A DNA stretch of 60,000 nt, taken from Adiantum capillus-veneris (taxonomy: Eukaryota > Streptophyta > Polypodiopsida > Polypodiales > Pteridaceae). The position numbers were made by a program, and so were the translations under genes. How positions within the stretch are numbered: the stretch's first letter is position 1; every line of letters starts with the position of its first letter. The DNA lies in the NCBI GenBank assembly GCA_014529385.2, contig CM043954.1, forward strand, positions 7,443,806 to 7,503,805. Reading direction: 5' to 3'. Below the pieces are notes generated by a model that did no database searches, was not told where the DNA came from, and saw only the letters and a program-made list of their open reading frames with translations. Shown one piece after another: positions 44,201 through 54,435 of the stretch.

Positions 44201-44329
44201 TCACAAGGGACGTGTCCCGAGGAGTGGGGACTGGGGACGGGGCTCAAATGGATTTTTAGTGTAAAAAAGAGGGCGGGACGGCAAGTGTCATGATAGCTTT
44301 GCATTTGCACAGCTATTCACGATGGCCAC

Positions 44330-44332
<3 letters not shown>

Positions 44333-44417
<85 letters not shown>
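44333..44417 (+). repeat. (CT)n(CA)n compound microsatellite
   Basis: About 18 CT units pass directly into about 24 CA units. Confidence 0.95.
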
Positions 44418-44421
<4 letters not shown>

Positions 44422-44519
44422 GGCAATGTTATGTGCAAAAGTTGGAGTTAAATTCATAAATTCTTCAAAGAAAATCACAAACTTTGATGAACATAGTATT
44501 AGAAGAAACTAAAATGCTA

Positions 44520-45010
44520 AAACTACTTACGGAAACTAGTATAGGTAGAGAAGGATGGGAGAAGGAGACAAGGGTCGAAGAGGGAGAACAAATGTAGGTA
44601 GAACGGTGGAAGAGAGTAATAGAAGGAGAGAGGGAGGGAAAAGGGAGAGATGTAACCTTCCAACCCTTCAAAAACCACCATGGAGCTTGCTGGTTGTTTT
44701 TTTTCAAAGGGGGGGATAACCTCTCTTCTCCAACCCTTCTCCCTCCCTTCCTCCCCCTCTCTATCCATCCCTCCCTCCCTCCCCCTTCCCCTCTCCCTTC
44801 TCCCTCTTTCCCTTTTTTTATCTTGCTTCTTGCATCCATGCAAGAAGCATGCACTCTCTTCTCCCTCCCTCTCCCTTCTCCCTCTTTCCCTTTTTTTATC
44901 TTGCTTCTTGCATCCATGCAAGTAGAGAGTGCATCCATGCACTCTCTTCTCCCTCCATCCCTTCCCTCTCTCTTTGTCTATGCACCCCCTCTCTCTTCCA
45001 CCCTCTCCCT
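44520..45010. repeat. Purine/pyrimidine low-complexity block
   Basis: 44530-44650 is almost pure GA on the plus strand and 44715-45010 almost pure CT. Inside the latter a unit of 78 bp with TTGCATCCATGCAA occurs twice (44830-44843 and 44908-44921). Long frames on both strands here follow from the composition. I see no gene. Confidence 0.8.
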
Positions 45011-45145
45011 TCCCCTATGACTATGCCATCATCCAAGAATTTTAAACTTCCAACCAGCTATCTCCTCACCAGAGTTAGGTTTTTGTTCTTTTTTTCTACC
45101 CTTTCGATGGACCCTCAGTCCTTAACTCGGACAGCGGCTGAGGCC

Positions 45146-45298
45146 CAGTGTGACATGAAACGTTTCGTGGTTTCGATCGTTTCGGGGTTTCGAGGTTTTG
45201 AAACGTTTCGTTTCATAGCATCAAAAACATTAAATAGGTTTCATAAATGACATTAAATTATATATTAAATTATATATTACATGACTCTAGACTTTAAT

Positions 45299-45345
<47 letters not shown>

Positions 45346-45623
45346 GCTCAGTGCTTAGAAGTGACTTCAAGCGAGCACGATCAAAAAGATGTTCAATATT
45401 GATGAAAGTTATAACACAGCCACTAGTTTCATGAATCATAACTGATGCATCATTGATTCATTTAGCAAAGTACTTCTATTGAACAAAGTTTCCGGAAAAA
45501 AAGCCCTAATTTTGAACGTTTCATAAAAAATGTCTGTCCGTTTCATGCGTTTCGGCAAAACGTTTCATAGGTTTCAGGGTTTCGGGGTTTCATCTGCATG
45601 AAACGCGTTTTTATGTCACACTG
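45146..45623. mobile_element. hAT-type non-autonomous element, 478 bp
   Basis: The ends are perfect 11-bp inverted repeats (CAGTGTGACAT), flanked by the 8-bp direct repeat CTGAGGCC (45138-45145 and 45624-45631). Subterminal zones hold many GTTTCG and GAAACGTTTC motifs in both orientations, as expected for hAT transposase-binding sites. The interior has a (GA)n tract and no transposase. The 8-bp duplication and the CAG start point to hAT. Confidence 0.88.
45302..45343 (+). repeat. (GA)n microsatellite inside the hAT element
   Basis: About 20 GA units. Confidence 0.95.
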
Positions 45624-45631
45624 CTGAGGCC

Positions 45632-45880
45632 GGACATCCTCGGACATTGATGTTCATACACTGAGATTGTACCACCCACTGCTTCACCGTCACACACTTT
45701 ATAGTGCTACACAGCTCGGAGTTGCTTAGATTTACAACAGTAGCTAGTTAGACTTTACCTTATTTCCGTTCATTTTTTGTTTTGTACCTTGACATTGTAT
45801 CAGATTCATCAGGATTGTACCGGTTTGGTCTTAGAGGTCATTTTGGCCTTTTGAAGACGTTTAATATAACATTTCATTTC

Positions 45881-45948
<68 letters not shown>
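45632..45948 (+). mobile_element. LINE-like 3' region with (CT)n tail, first copy
   Basis: A T-rich 3' region with GTCATTTTGGCC and TTTTGAAGACGTTTAATA passes into ATTTCATTTC and (CT)n (45884-45948). The closely similar ending GGCCTCTAGAAGACGTTAATAAAGC recurs at 46353 and, in part, 46417. The hAT element is inserted in its upstream part. The assignment to a LINE is inference. Confidence 0.5.
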
Positions 45949-45950
<2 letters not shown>

Positions 45951-46432
45951 CACATTCGGACACAGCATGAGCATGCTAGACAGAGAGAGATACAGCGAGT
46001 CTTCTCCGACCCAGCTGCCATACTACAAAGGCTCTTCACACCCTACCCTCCTATGCATGACATCCTACACACCCTCAGTTTTCTACCGGATGGAGCTAGG
46101 TTGCATCTCATCATTGTACCCCCTGAGCATATAGTTTCACATCTACTAGAGATAGAGCTCCATCCCCTCAGTATACTGGCACATGTATTACCCCACCTCT
46201 TATCCGATTACTGCAGCACTGTACCACCTCACCTCTAGTCTTGTATCACTTTAGTTCAGTTCTTTTTCAACACTTATTTCAGCACTTTTATCCTTTTTTG
46301 GATACCCAAAGGATACACACATGTACATGGTTTTGTCTCATAGGCTGAGTTTGGCCTCTAGAAGACGTTAATAAAGCTTTCTTTCTTTCTTTCTTTCTCT
46401 CTTCCCCCCCCCCCCTCTAGAAGACGTTAATA

Positions 46433-46486
<54 letters not shown>
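45949..46486 (+). mobile_element. LINE-like C-terminal piece, 3' region and two tails
   Basis: A frame from about 45955 to 46238 (FSDPAAILQRLFTPYPPM, LHTLSFLPDGARLHLIIVPP) ends in TAG and is followed by a T-rich 3' region. Its end AGAAGACGTTAATAAAGC carries (TTTC)n, and a second short copy of the end at 46417 carries (CT)n (46436-46486). The protein piece is not recognised. Confidence 0.45.
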
Positions 46487-46489
<3 letters not shown>

Positions 46490-46819
46490 CACTCTCACAC
46501 ACACAAGGAAACCACATCTGCAAACTACATCAAATGGAGGTTGAGACCAATGGTGGTGTCCTACACGATAAGAGATTAGTAGCCAGGGAGGTGATATTAT
46601 TGCCAGTTTAGAGAGGGCCTTGGACAATTAGGAGGGCGATGGAGTAGTACAACTAGACCTGCTTGGCTTTATATTTGATAGACACACACTCACACATGGA
46701 TAAAGACATCTGATTGTCTGCGTATGTTCCTCTGGATGAATGATGACAACCTGTATGTGACTTTTGATGATCTTGTTTAACTTGTTCTATGCTGAGCAGT
46801 ATGATGAATGTTTTGGCAG
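46487..46819 (+). other. Upstream flank or first intron of ATE1
   Basis: About 330 bases in which I find no exon. The expected first ATE1 exon, with the CXXC pair of the N-terminal domain, is not visible here, so it must lie before the repeats at 43.6-46.5 kb or be lost. The segment ends in TTTTGGCAG, a good splice acceptor. Confidence 0.5.
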
Positions 46820-46858
46820 GTCTATGGGCTCACTCCTTGTCACCATATGATTATCAAG
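46820..46858 (+). CDS. ATE1: ATE1 exon a (39 nt)
   Basis: It lies between acceptor TTGGCAG and donor CAAG/GTTGC. It codes for LWAHSLSPYDYQ, which corresponds to the segment before the conserved D-x-x-W-R-R-S-G motif in plant ATE1. The first two bases complete a glycine codon if the previous exon ends in G. The last base pairs in frame with exon b to give Q-E-L-L-D. Confidence rests on the exact phase match. Confidence 0.75.
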
Positions 46859-46944
46859 GTTGCTTCATGGCTTTTCTGTTTCCATTTTTAGCAAACGCCT
46901 GAGATCTGTGACTAATCTGTCATTGCCCTGAATTTTACTTGTAG

Positions 46945-47095
46945 AGCTTCTTGATCAAAATTGGAGAAGATCAGGCATGGTTCTTTATCGGCCAGAGCTA
47001 GAACGATCATGTTGTCCAGCATATACAATTCGTCTGAAGGCTGGTTGCATGGAAAAATCTAGTGAGCATGTTCGTGCTATGCGTCGGATGCAAAG
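46945..47095 (+). CDS. ATE1: ATE1 exon b: N-terminal domain
   Basis: It codes for LLDQNWRRSGMVLYRPELER, then SCCPAYTIRLKA and HVRAMRRMQR. The WRRSG and CCP-YTIRL motifs belong to the ATE N-terminal domain; the paired cysteines are among those linked to metal or iron-sulphur binding in this family. The exon is bounded by CTTGTAG and donor AAAG/GTTTG, and its phase (2, 49 codons, 2) fits both neighbours. No stop or shift is seen. Confidence 0.88.
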
Positions 47096-47165
47096 GTTTG
47101 GCAAGCATAGACAATTAGTAGGTATAAAAGGTGTTCGTTTTATTTTGAATTATTGATTTGTGCAG
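47096..47165 (+). other. ATE1 intron (70 bp)
   Basis: GTTTGGCAAG to TTTGTGCAG. Splicing joins CAA-AG to G-TAT, giving MQR-YLDG, the order expected in ATE1. A second intron of 86 bp is at 46859-46944. Confidence 0.85.
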
Positions 47166-48374
47166 GTATTTGGATGGAGTCTACTCTAGCCCTTCTTCCG
47201 GGAGAAAGGAAACTGAATTGGCTGAAGAAGTAATGGACATTGATGTGAAGCCACATTATGAGAGGCTTAACACGAACATAGATATCAACCTTGCAACTCA
47301 TTGCACAAAAGTCAGCAAATTGAATGAAGGCAAACAGAAGTGTGCAGACAGGGATTCAATTGCAGACATGTTGTGCACTAAAGTTGACCAAGCCATAAAA
47401 GAATGTATACTGCATGGGGAACTTCCTGATAATTTTAAGGTTTCAAACATAGTAGTCCAGACATTTCAGAAGCGACTCCCTCGAAGAGGTAGAAAATCAT
47501 CAAACAATGAAATTAGTTATACCTCCAGTATTGCTTTCCCTTGTGCTGCAGCCCTTTTGAGACAGAGAAGTGACTGTAAATTCTTAAATCTCGCACATTC
47601 CCGAGGGGCAAACAATGTTGAGGGAAAAGCTACCATAAGTGACGTGGCTCCGTTGCTGGCTGAGAGGATTGCTTGTAGGTTGCAGACTTGTATGCTTGAT
47701 AAATTCAGAGTCGAAGCCTATAAGGGCCATCTTAATTTCATATCAGATCATTCTGATTCTTCTATCAATACAAAGTTGTTTGCTACAAGCAACATCGCTG
47801 ATGGGTTTGCTGATCCCAAGTCCAAGAAATCAACAGAAAAACCTCTTTTAAACCAAACCTGGCAACCCGTCAAAGAGGAGTGTGCTGTCAAGCATACGAT
47901 CAAAATACGTACAACCAATTCAGTTTTTGATCGAGAAGAGTTTTCCTTGTACAGAAGATACCAAATTGCAATCCATAATGAGAACCCTGAAGATGTTACA
48001 GAACTCAGCTTTCGCAGATTCCTTGTGGATACACCATTAACTTTTGTCCCTGCTTCTCAAGAGGGAGGGGAGTTCTGGGGTTTTGGCTCCTTCCATCAGC
48101 AATACTTAATTGATGGACGACTCGTTGCAGTGGGAGTGATAGACATTTTACCGTCTTGTCTATCAAGTAATTACTTTTTTTGGGATCCAGATTTTGCTTT
48201 CTTATCTTTGGGAAGGTACTCTGCCTTGAAGGAGATTGAGTGGGTTCAAGAGGCAAAAAAATACTGTCCAACATTGGAATATTATTATCTTGGTCACTAC
48301 ATTCATTCCTGTCCAAAGATGCACTACAAAGTGACGTTTCGTCCGTCGGAGCTTCTTTGTCCAATTAGATTTCA
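47166..48374 (+). CDS. ATE1: ATE1 exon c: linker and C-terminal transferase domain
   Basis: 1209 nt, 402 whole codons, no stop. After YLDGV comes a variable linker (about residues 10-250), then the ATE C-terminal domain: FSLYRRYQIAIHNENPEDV, FRRFLVDTPL, GFGSFHQQYLIDGRLVAVGV, IDILPSCLSSNYFFWDPDF, FLSLGRYSALKEIEWVQEA, YYYLGHYIHSCPKMHYK and RPSELLCPIRF. This enzyme transfers arginine from tRNA to N-terminal Asp, Glu or oxidised Cys and so marks proteins for the Arg/N-degron pathway. The exon ends TTTCA/GTAAGT, an ideal donor; without splicing a stop follows at once. The exon after it, expected to begin with the WVPF motif, is not found in the next 2.4 kb. Confidence 0.92.
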
Positions 48375-50835
48375 GTAAGTTCCCAGTCTTTATCTGCTTT
48401 GCTTTCAGAATTTTTACAAACAAGTAGAGTCGAATTTTAGTGTGTCGTTTGTCTATTGCAAGCACGTGGTATTTGATTAGTGTTAAGTCTGCAATGAAAC
48501 AAAGTGGGCCCCTTATACCTATGATTGTTTAAGACTTGAGTTGGTTTGTACTAAGCTGCAATACAGTTGAGAAAGTTGAAAATCTGAAGCAAAAGCTCAC
48601 AACTCTGGTTGTGTTGAATAAGACCAAGCAAAAGGGCGCTTATGAAGAGTTAACTTTGGGGCTCGGTTTCTTCCCTGCTCGGCTACAGTTAACCGTCTGC
48701 TGCCTAACAGTCTCCTGGTGGGGTGCTGTGCTAGATATCTAGAAGAATTCATTGAGTTGTGTCTGTGGATCTGTCCAATCTGGTCCCTCACACTTTCTGT
48801 CTGGAGTATGCGCTCTCTCTGCTAATACATCTCTAAGAGGAAAAATGGCTCAGGTGTCTCTGGTCTTGAGTCATCTTGTTGACTGGAATGAAGCATCTGC
48901 CACCTCCAAATACAACATAGTACTTGACCCATATGCTGCTATAGTGTGTACGTCTATATACAAAGTGTGCCTTAGTCTTTGTCTGTATGCATAGGGGTTT
49001 CTCGTAGGGTACTAGATGCTTGGCCAGCGTTAATCTCTTGAGGATGGGAAGATACTTTGAGGGACTTAAATATCCATGAGGTGTGCTCTCTAGAAGAAGC
49101 TAGTGTGTGTCAACACCGAAAACTGATCTTTGTAGCATGCCACCTTAGTTTTAGATAGGGGTTTTCCTGGTGTCTTGTGTGCCCTATCTGAGTATCTCTA
49201 TTGGAGCTCTTCTCAAGATGATGACTCCAGTCCTTCTACATTCCCATCGTGCATGTAGCCTGGCTACAATGCTCCGTGATAGAAGGATAGTCGACTTGGC
49301 AGTTGGGCTAGGTCTTAGCCCTGGCCTGACCTCCATGCATTGTCGAGCCTCTACACCCCCATTTGTATCGTGGTTGGTCCTTGGTTTGGAGTTGAGTCTG
49401 CTGCCAGCGTTTAGTTGAGCATTGAGTCCGTGGTTGACTATGTGAAACTTCTGTTCTTTGTCTATTAAGGCCTCAGATTCTTTGTGAGAATTTTGTGCAT
49501 AATGCAGTTAGAGGCACCCACTCGGAGAGCATGTAGCACATCCCACTTTTCCTTCTTTATTTTGGCATGCCCGATGGGACATCAACGGAAGTCTCATTCA
49601 AGGTTGCTATAGATAGCTGGTAAAGCGAGGTGCTACTTGTCTTGTCAACTTGTTTTGGAGTTGGTCCGACTTGTCCATGATTGTCTAAGCTGGTGGACTA
49701 GGAACTCACCTCGAGTCAACTGGTCCAAGCAGGTCAACTCGTCTAAGTAGTCGATAAGAGCTCACCTACAATTTGACTGGTCTAAGCTGGTCGACTAGGC
49801 CAAGTTATTGACTTGTCTAAGCTAGTTGACTAGTCCAAGCTGGTGTATCTTGGAGTTGTCGACGGAGCTATCTATTAATGGACTTTATGAAGGCTGATCT
49901 AGAGTTATAGCGTTGTCTTGTACAGGCAAATGTGGAGTTTCGGCCTGTCTTTAAAGAGGGGTAGTAGGCTGATGATTCTGTTGCACCTTTGTACCAGGTT
50001 GTGGATTGTGGATGACAAGAGGGAGATTTCTTTCCTCCTAGAAGCGAAGGATGTTCTTTGATTTGTTTTCTTCTCCGTCCAAGGATGGAAGTTGCAGTTC
50101 AAGCTTTAGTGGACTCTTGTTCATCCAGTATGCAGCAGACTTAGTGCATATTATGGTGCATCTGTTGAAGTTGGCTTTGGTAGGCAGAGGGGAATTCATA
50201 TATCTCTAGTACCACTTCTTGTATGATCATCCGGCTTCAGAAGATGAGGCCGAGCATTGAGTATGTGGTGCGAGATGCTTAGCCGACAATGACAACAGTT
50301 TGAGGAGGTTTTGTTGGAGTGTGGACTACTCCTATCTCCATGTTCTCTCCTCACTAACGATAGTGTGGCCCTACAGATTGGGTCTCTTTTATATTCTTTT
50401 GTGAGCCTATCAATATCAGTTGTAAGACATGTTTGCAACCTCTAATGGGCAGTATTCTTGATTTCCAACAACAGATTTGTCGAGATCATTCAAATGACAA
50501 GTTTTTGCACACAGTGTCAGTAACTAGTGGGGAGATCTTGTTCCTACTTCCGCAGCCAACAACATTTGCAGGTCCCTTCCGTACATACCTTGGAGAGCTC
50601 CAACCTTAGGGCAGCCCATTCTTATCTTCGTGGGTATGTTGGCGGGCCCCTAGGCAGTTCCCTTACTCTCACCTCGAGTATTGGTATTATGTTGTGTATT
50701 GGATATTGATTGCACAGTTGAGTGGGTATATTCTCTTCAGCACAAGCGGAAAGGACAAAGCTTTCATGGAGATCTTATGAGATATAGAGGCTTTTACAAC
50801 CAAATGCTCCACAGACCGCAACCTGCGTTGCTTGG
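48375..50835 (+). other. Unassigned: ATE1 intron or 3' flank
   Basis: About 2.4 kb in which I recognise no gene. Short frames (for example 48752-48994 and 49170-49418) have no features of known proteins. It holds a degenerate repeat at 49640-49860, and from about 50780 a phrase shared with 33255-33310. If ATE1 is complete, its remaining exons lie in or beyond this segment, but I cannot see them. Confidence 0.45.
49640..49860 (+). repeat. Degenerate GTCTAAGCTGGTCGACTAG-type repeat
   Basis: At least six imperfect copies of a phrase like TTGTCTAAGCTGGTYGACTAG, with spacings of about 20-50 bp, also as GGTCCAAGCWGGTCAACTCG. No coding sense is evident. Confidence 0.65.
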
Positions 50836-51969
50836 CTGTACGTTATTTGGGCTGTTAGGTTAGCTTGGGTTTGTCTCCAGAGCAGCAGACTGCTCCCCTC
50901 CTCCTCTTCATTAGGAGGAAGCTGCTTTATTGGAGCTCGGCACGGCTCTCTTTGGCTGGTAGAGTTGTAGTGGCCCACCCGGTGCTTTTAGCTACTATGT
51001 GTCACGTCTTGCTGGATCTTTTCGAGCTCCTGCATCAGCCAATTGGAGAGACTGATAAAGATTTTTTTTTGGGTCAGGGCGTGACACCCGGTTAGCCCGG
51101 GCCAAAGTGTCCTGGCAGGTCATCACCTTACCATGGAGGGCTGGGGATTATTGACCTAGCACAGCAAAGTAGGCCCTCCTTGGGAAGCTTGTGGTCAGAG
51201 GAGTTCTTCCAGGGGGGGAGCCCTAGAAGGAGCTGTTGCTACACCTGGTTCGTGGTCAAGTCCCTCATACAGGCGGCCCTTGGAGCCCGTCCATCAGGGG
51301 GATTTTTACAGAGATGCGTCGAGTTGGCTTGAGTAGGAGCTGGGAGGACCGCTTTGTTGCGAGCTTGCTTAGGTCCTGGGAGCAGCTGCGGAGTGGCCTG
51401 GAGCAGCACCAACCCACTTGCATGGAGCGCTTGAGGCAGCCTCTTGTTTGGAACCTCAAAGCTAGCACACAAAGAGGCCATTTGGTTGACAGCAGACCTC
51501 ACGTTTCTTGGGGTCCCATGATAGAGGGCCAAGCCCGCACTTTCGGTGACTGGCTACAGTTTTCAGACCTTCCAGAGGAGGTTGAGAGCATCGAGCTATG
51601 AGGCATGTGGGGGTTGCAAAGCATGTGTCATATACCAGCTGAGTGGCATACCCCTCTTGAGGCAGGAGCTCCTAGATGGATGGGGGCCTCCACGCGTCTG
51701 GAGGTTCTCATTACGGTCAGGGCTTGCTCGGAGATAGTGCCCCACATGTTTTTCGAGATTCAGGGAGAGGGTCAGCTTCATAGAGTGTCAATAGAGGCAT
51801 CACATGTTGCAGACTGCTGTTTTCAAAGGATTCGACTTGTGGGCATCTATGGGAGGACTTGTGGCATTGATCCTGACCCAGTAGATCTTAAGTCAGGACA
51901 TTGGCGGCTTTGGGCTTGGAAGAGCCACCCTTTGGTACAAGTGCACTGGAACCCGGGAGAGTGGTTCTC
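50836..51969 (+). pseudogene. LINE ORF2 C-terminal fragment, 5'-truncated
   Basis: It is colinear with 38507-39672 of the large LINE: GLSPEQQTAPLLLFIRRKLL, SSARLSLAGRVVVA, then after shifts SWEDRFVASLLRSWEQL, RQPLVWNLKASTQRGHLVDS and the tail ALKSGHWRLWAWKSH-type region, ending at CCCGGGAGAGTGG. Start and end are both truncated. It has gaps and shifts relative to the other copy, so it is an independent old insertion. Confidence 0.85.
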
Positions 51970-51974
51970 TCTTT

Positions 51975-51978
<4 letters not shown>

Positions 51979-52009
<31 letters not shown>
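51979..52009 (+). repeat. (CT)n microsatellite
   Basis: About 15 CT units at the end of the LINE fragment and the start of LTR sequence. Confidence 0.95.
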
Positions 52010-52013
<4 letters not shown>

Positions 52014-52017
52014 CTCT

Positions 52018-52130
52018 CTACTTCATTGTCTTCAATTTAGTTTCTATTTTCAAGTGAAGTAAAGTAACTATGTGTTCGTGCGGAGTACTAGATCCGAGCT
52101 AAATCCTAAACACTTCCACTGCACTTGACA
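52018..52130 (+). mobile_element. End of the 5' LTR of a short LTR element
   Basis: About 110 bases ending CCACTGCACTTGACA, immediately before an intact primer site. The end resembles family A (CTGCACCT-ACA). The remainder of this LTR has been replaced by the CT tract and the LINE fragment. Confidence 0.6.
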
Positions 52131-52764
52131 TTGGTATCAGAGCTCTGTGTGCGCCTCCGCTTCGCAAATTGAAGGGAAGAACCACCAAGAACCCAAAGTA
52201 CCTCTCTCAGTTTTTTCCTCGAGGAAGCTTCGTGTCCCGACCCCGACTTACTAGCCACTCCACCCTTAGTCCATCGCGCATCGGGGACGCTCCCGTCTTC
52301 ATCGCTATGTCTCTAAACGAAGATCGACATCGGATATACGAAAATCCAGATCTTGAATATCAAGTTTTGCTTGCCTTGAAGGAGTTGGACCCCTAACCCT
52401 CTTTTGCATTCGCATTTGCATGTAGCATCCATCCACTTCTGTCGACAAGCAACCCTTGGAAATACCTCCAAGCACACTTACCTTTCATGTTCACCCACAA
52501 TGTTTTCACGATAGGACTATTCGAGTGGTAGTACTTGGTCACAAGGCAGAGTGAGCATCAAGGGTGACAGTAGTAAGACTACCTAGTAACTCGTATGGTC
52601 AGTGTTTACATCGCAGCAGTATCTACATCCACAATATCCATACGTTTGGAGGAGTTTTCATCGGTTTATGCATCCACAAGCATCAAAAGCATTCAACATC
52701 AGAAGTACAGAAAGTATCCACAGGAAGAAGTTCGGCAGTTGTGTCTAACCTTTAAGAGGGGGGG
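52131..52764 (+). mobile_element. Short internal region (634 bp) of an LTR element
   Basis: It starts with the primer site TTGGTATCAGAGC (52131-52143) and ends in the polypurine tract AAGAGGGGGGGA (52753-52764). The only frame of note is 52169-52396, whose inner ATG gives MSLNEDRHRIYENPDLEYQV; it is not recognised. No gag or pol. Such short interiors are typical of non-autonomous elements. Confidence 0.7.
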
Positions 52765-54140
52765 ATGTCACGTGCGCACTGCACTTGTGCCACGTGGACA
52801 AGCGCCTGCTACAGTCTAGCGTTAAGTCTTAGTTTAGCTTAGGACCTAGCCTGACACTTTGTGAGCCTCTAGCAGGACGTGCATGTTTAGGTAGGTGATA
52901 GTTGCATACCCTGTCACGTGGACGTGGCAACTGCTAACCTTAGTTGTTGGTTTCTTTCCGATGATTTTCGTTTAATTTTTGAGACCCTCTTTTTGAAGTT
53001 GCAAATGGCCGGACATTGTATGGCCAATGTGAAACAGTAGTTTCACTCGCAGACGGTAAGTTAGTCGTCACTGGAATTCGAGTAGTAAAAGGGTGTCTAG
53101 GCTCAATTTAAAGTCATTTAGGTCCCCTCGCCACGCTTAATAAGTTGGTGGATACTAGGCACAGTGCCAAGGTGGGGTCACCAAGAGAAAATCATGCGAG
53201 AACTGGACTACATTGCATTTTTGGATGCGGTCCTAGTGGTGAAAGATAGTCAGATGACCAGTGAGAGTCCAATGGAAGCATCTCCTAAAATTTAGGGCAC
53301 TGCTATTTTGGGCCATGAAATCTGTTCGTGTCATTAGCTCCAGAATGACAAGAGGAACATTTTATTACTCTACGGCTAAGTCAACTAAGCAACCGATTGA
53401 AATATTTTTACACCGGAAGGTACCAAACGGGAAAACCATGCATGAGTGCCACTTGCCACATTTTTGGGCATTTTTCACCTTGAGAGAGAGAAGTGTTGAA
53501 ATAAACGTGAGGGCTGCATTTTTCATCCGCATGGTGGATTGCTGCAGGTACCAAAGCTATTGTGTGCAAGCTTTCCCTCTCATGTACAGTGTAGTGCAAG
53601 AAGTGATGTCCTGCACACTCTACACTGCTCTCTCACCCCTCTGTGCAGTTATGTGATGCCCCACAAGAGGGCTCTTCATTTGACCTATGTACAATTGCGT
53701 GGTCTTATGCTTCTATGCCGAGGCAAGAGCCTCTTTGAGCTGGAACAGGAGTAGTTGACTGCTACTCCAAAAGCAGGCACTGGTGAGGGTGATAACCTCA
53801 CCTTGCAGGTGCATTTTCAGTGCTGGTTATGTGCTGTTTTTGGACTGTTTTGCAGCCGTATGGATGCCAGAAGCATTGGAAACAGTGCCCCACTGTTAAA
53901 GGACAGTTCCTGGACTGTTTAGGGCGGAAAACAGGGTAAAAACAAGTAAATACAGTGAGCTGTAATTGCTGTTTATGGGCTGAAAACAGAAGGTTTACGT
54001 ATTTGGAAGCGAGTTCCAGCAGGGGGATTTGTTCAGGGCGAGTCTCAGGGCCATTATGTTGCCGAAATTTTACTAGAACAGGTGTGATCTAGTTGGATAC
54101 AGGTGAAGATCCTCAGGACTCTAGTTTTGTGACTTTACCC
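52765..54140 (+). mobile_element. Start of the 3' LTR and unassigned sequence
   Basis: TGTCACGTGCGCACTGCAC follows the polypurine tract, so a 3' LTR begins here; it shares TGTCACGTG and GTGGACAAGC with family A. Its end cannot be fixed. Between about 53000 and 54140 I see no gene; frames such as 53261-53656 have no recognisable features. Confidence 0.5.
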
Positions 54141-54148
54141 TCTAAAGG

Positions 54149-54190
54149 AATAAAGAAATACTGAAAGGGGCGCCAGTTTTTGGGGCCTAC
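54149..54190 (+). promoter_or_regulatory. Shared LTR module, divergent copy
   Basis: AATAAAGAAATACTGAAAGG, then GGCGCCAG and TTTTGGGGCC, corresponds to the block found in the chromovirus LTRs and the inverted LTRs. It suggests that the sequence before 54335 is the LTR of the gypsy element whose gag follows. Confidence 0.55.
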
Positions 54191-54435
54191 AGGTTGTCGG
54201 TGTCTACTCGGAGCATTCTAGCTTCCGAGCCGTGTGTGTTTGAAGTATCAATTCCTGTTACAGGTTTTTATTTGCAAAGTTTCTCTATGTTCTAAAGTTT
54301 TCGGTGAAAGCCAAAGTCTACCGCCCTACGGGCCGGTTTCATGGTTCCATTGTCGGGATAAATCACTTTTTCCTCAAGAAGTGAGCCTCGGTTGGTCTGG
54401 TGAAGACACAGAGTACAGGAAGGCGGGATTACACT

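Noticed and set aside
44465-45250. Several long frames on both strands
   Set aside because: They come from GA/CT low complexity and mirror each other; no protein features.
48375-50500. Further ATE1 exons
   Set aside because: I looked for an exon starting with the expected WVPF motif and for the later conserved blocks but found none that fit in phase; a GTGGGTAT at 50733 gives no match beyond two residues.
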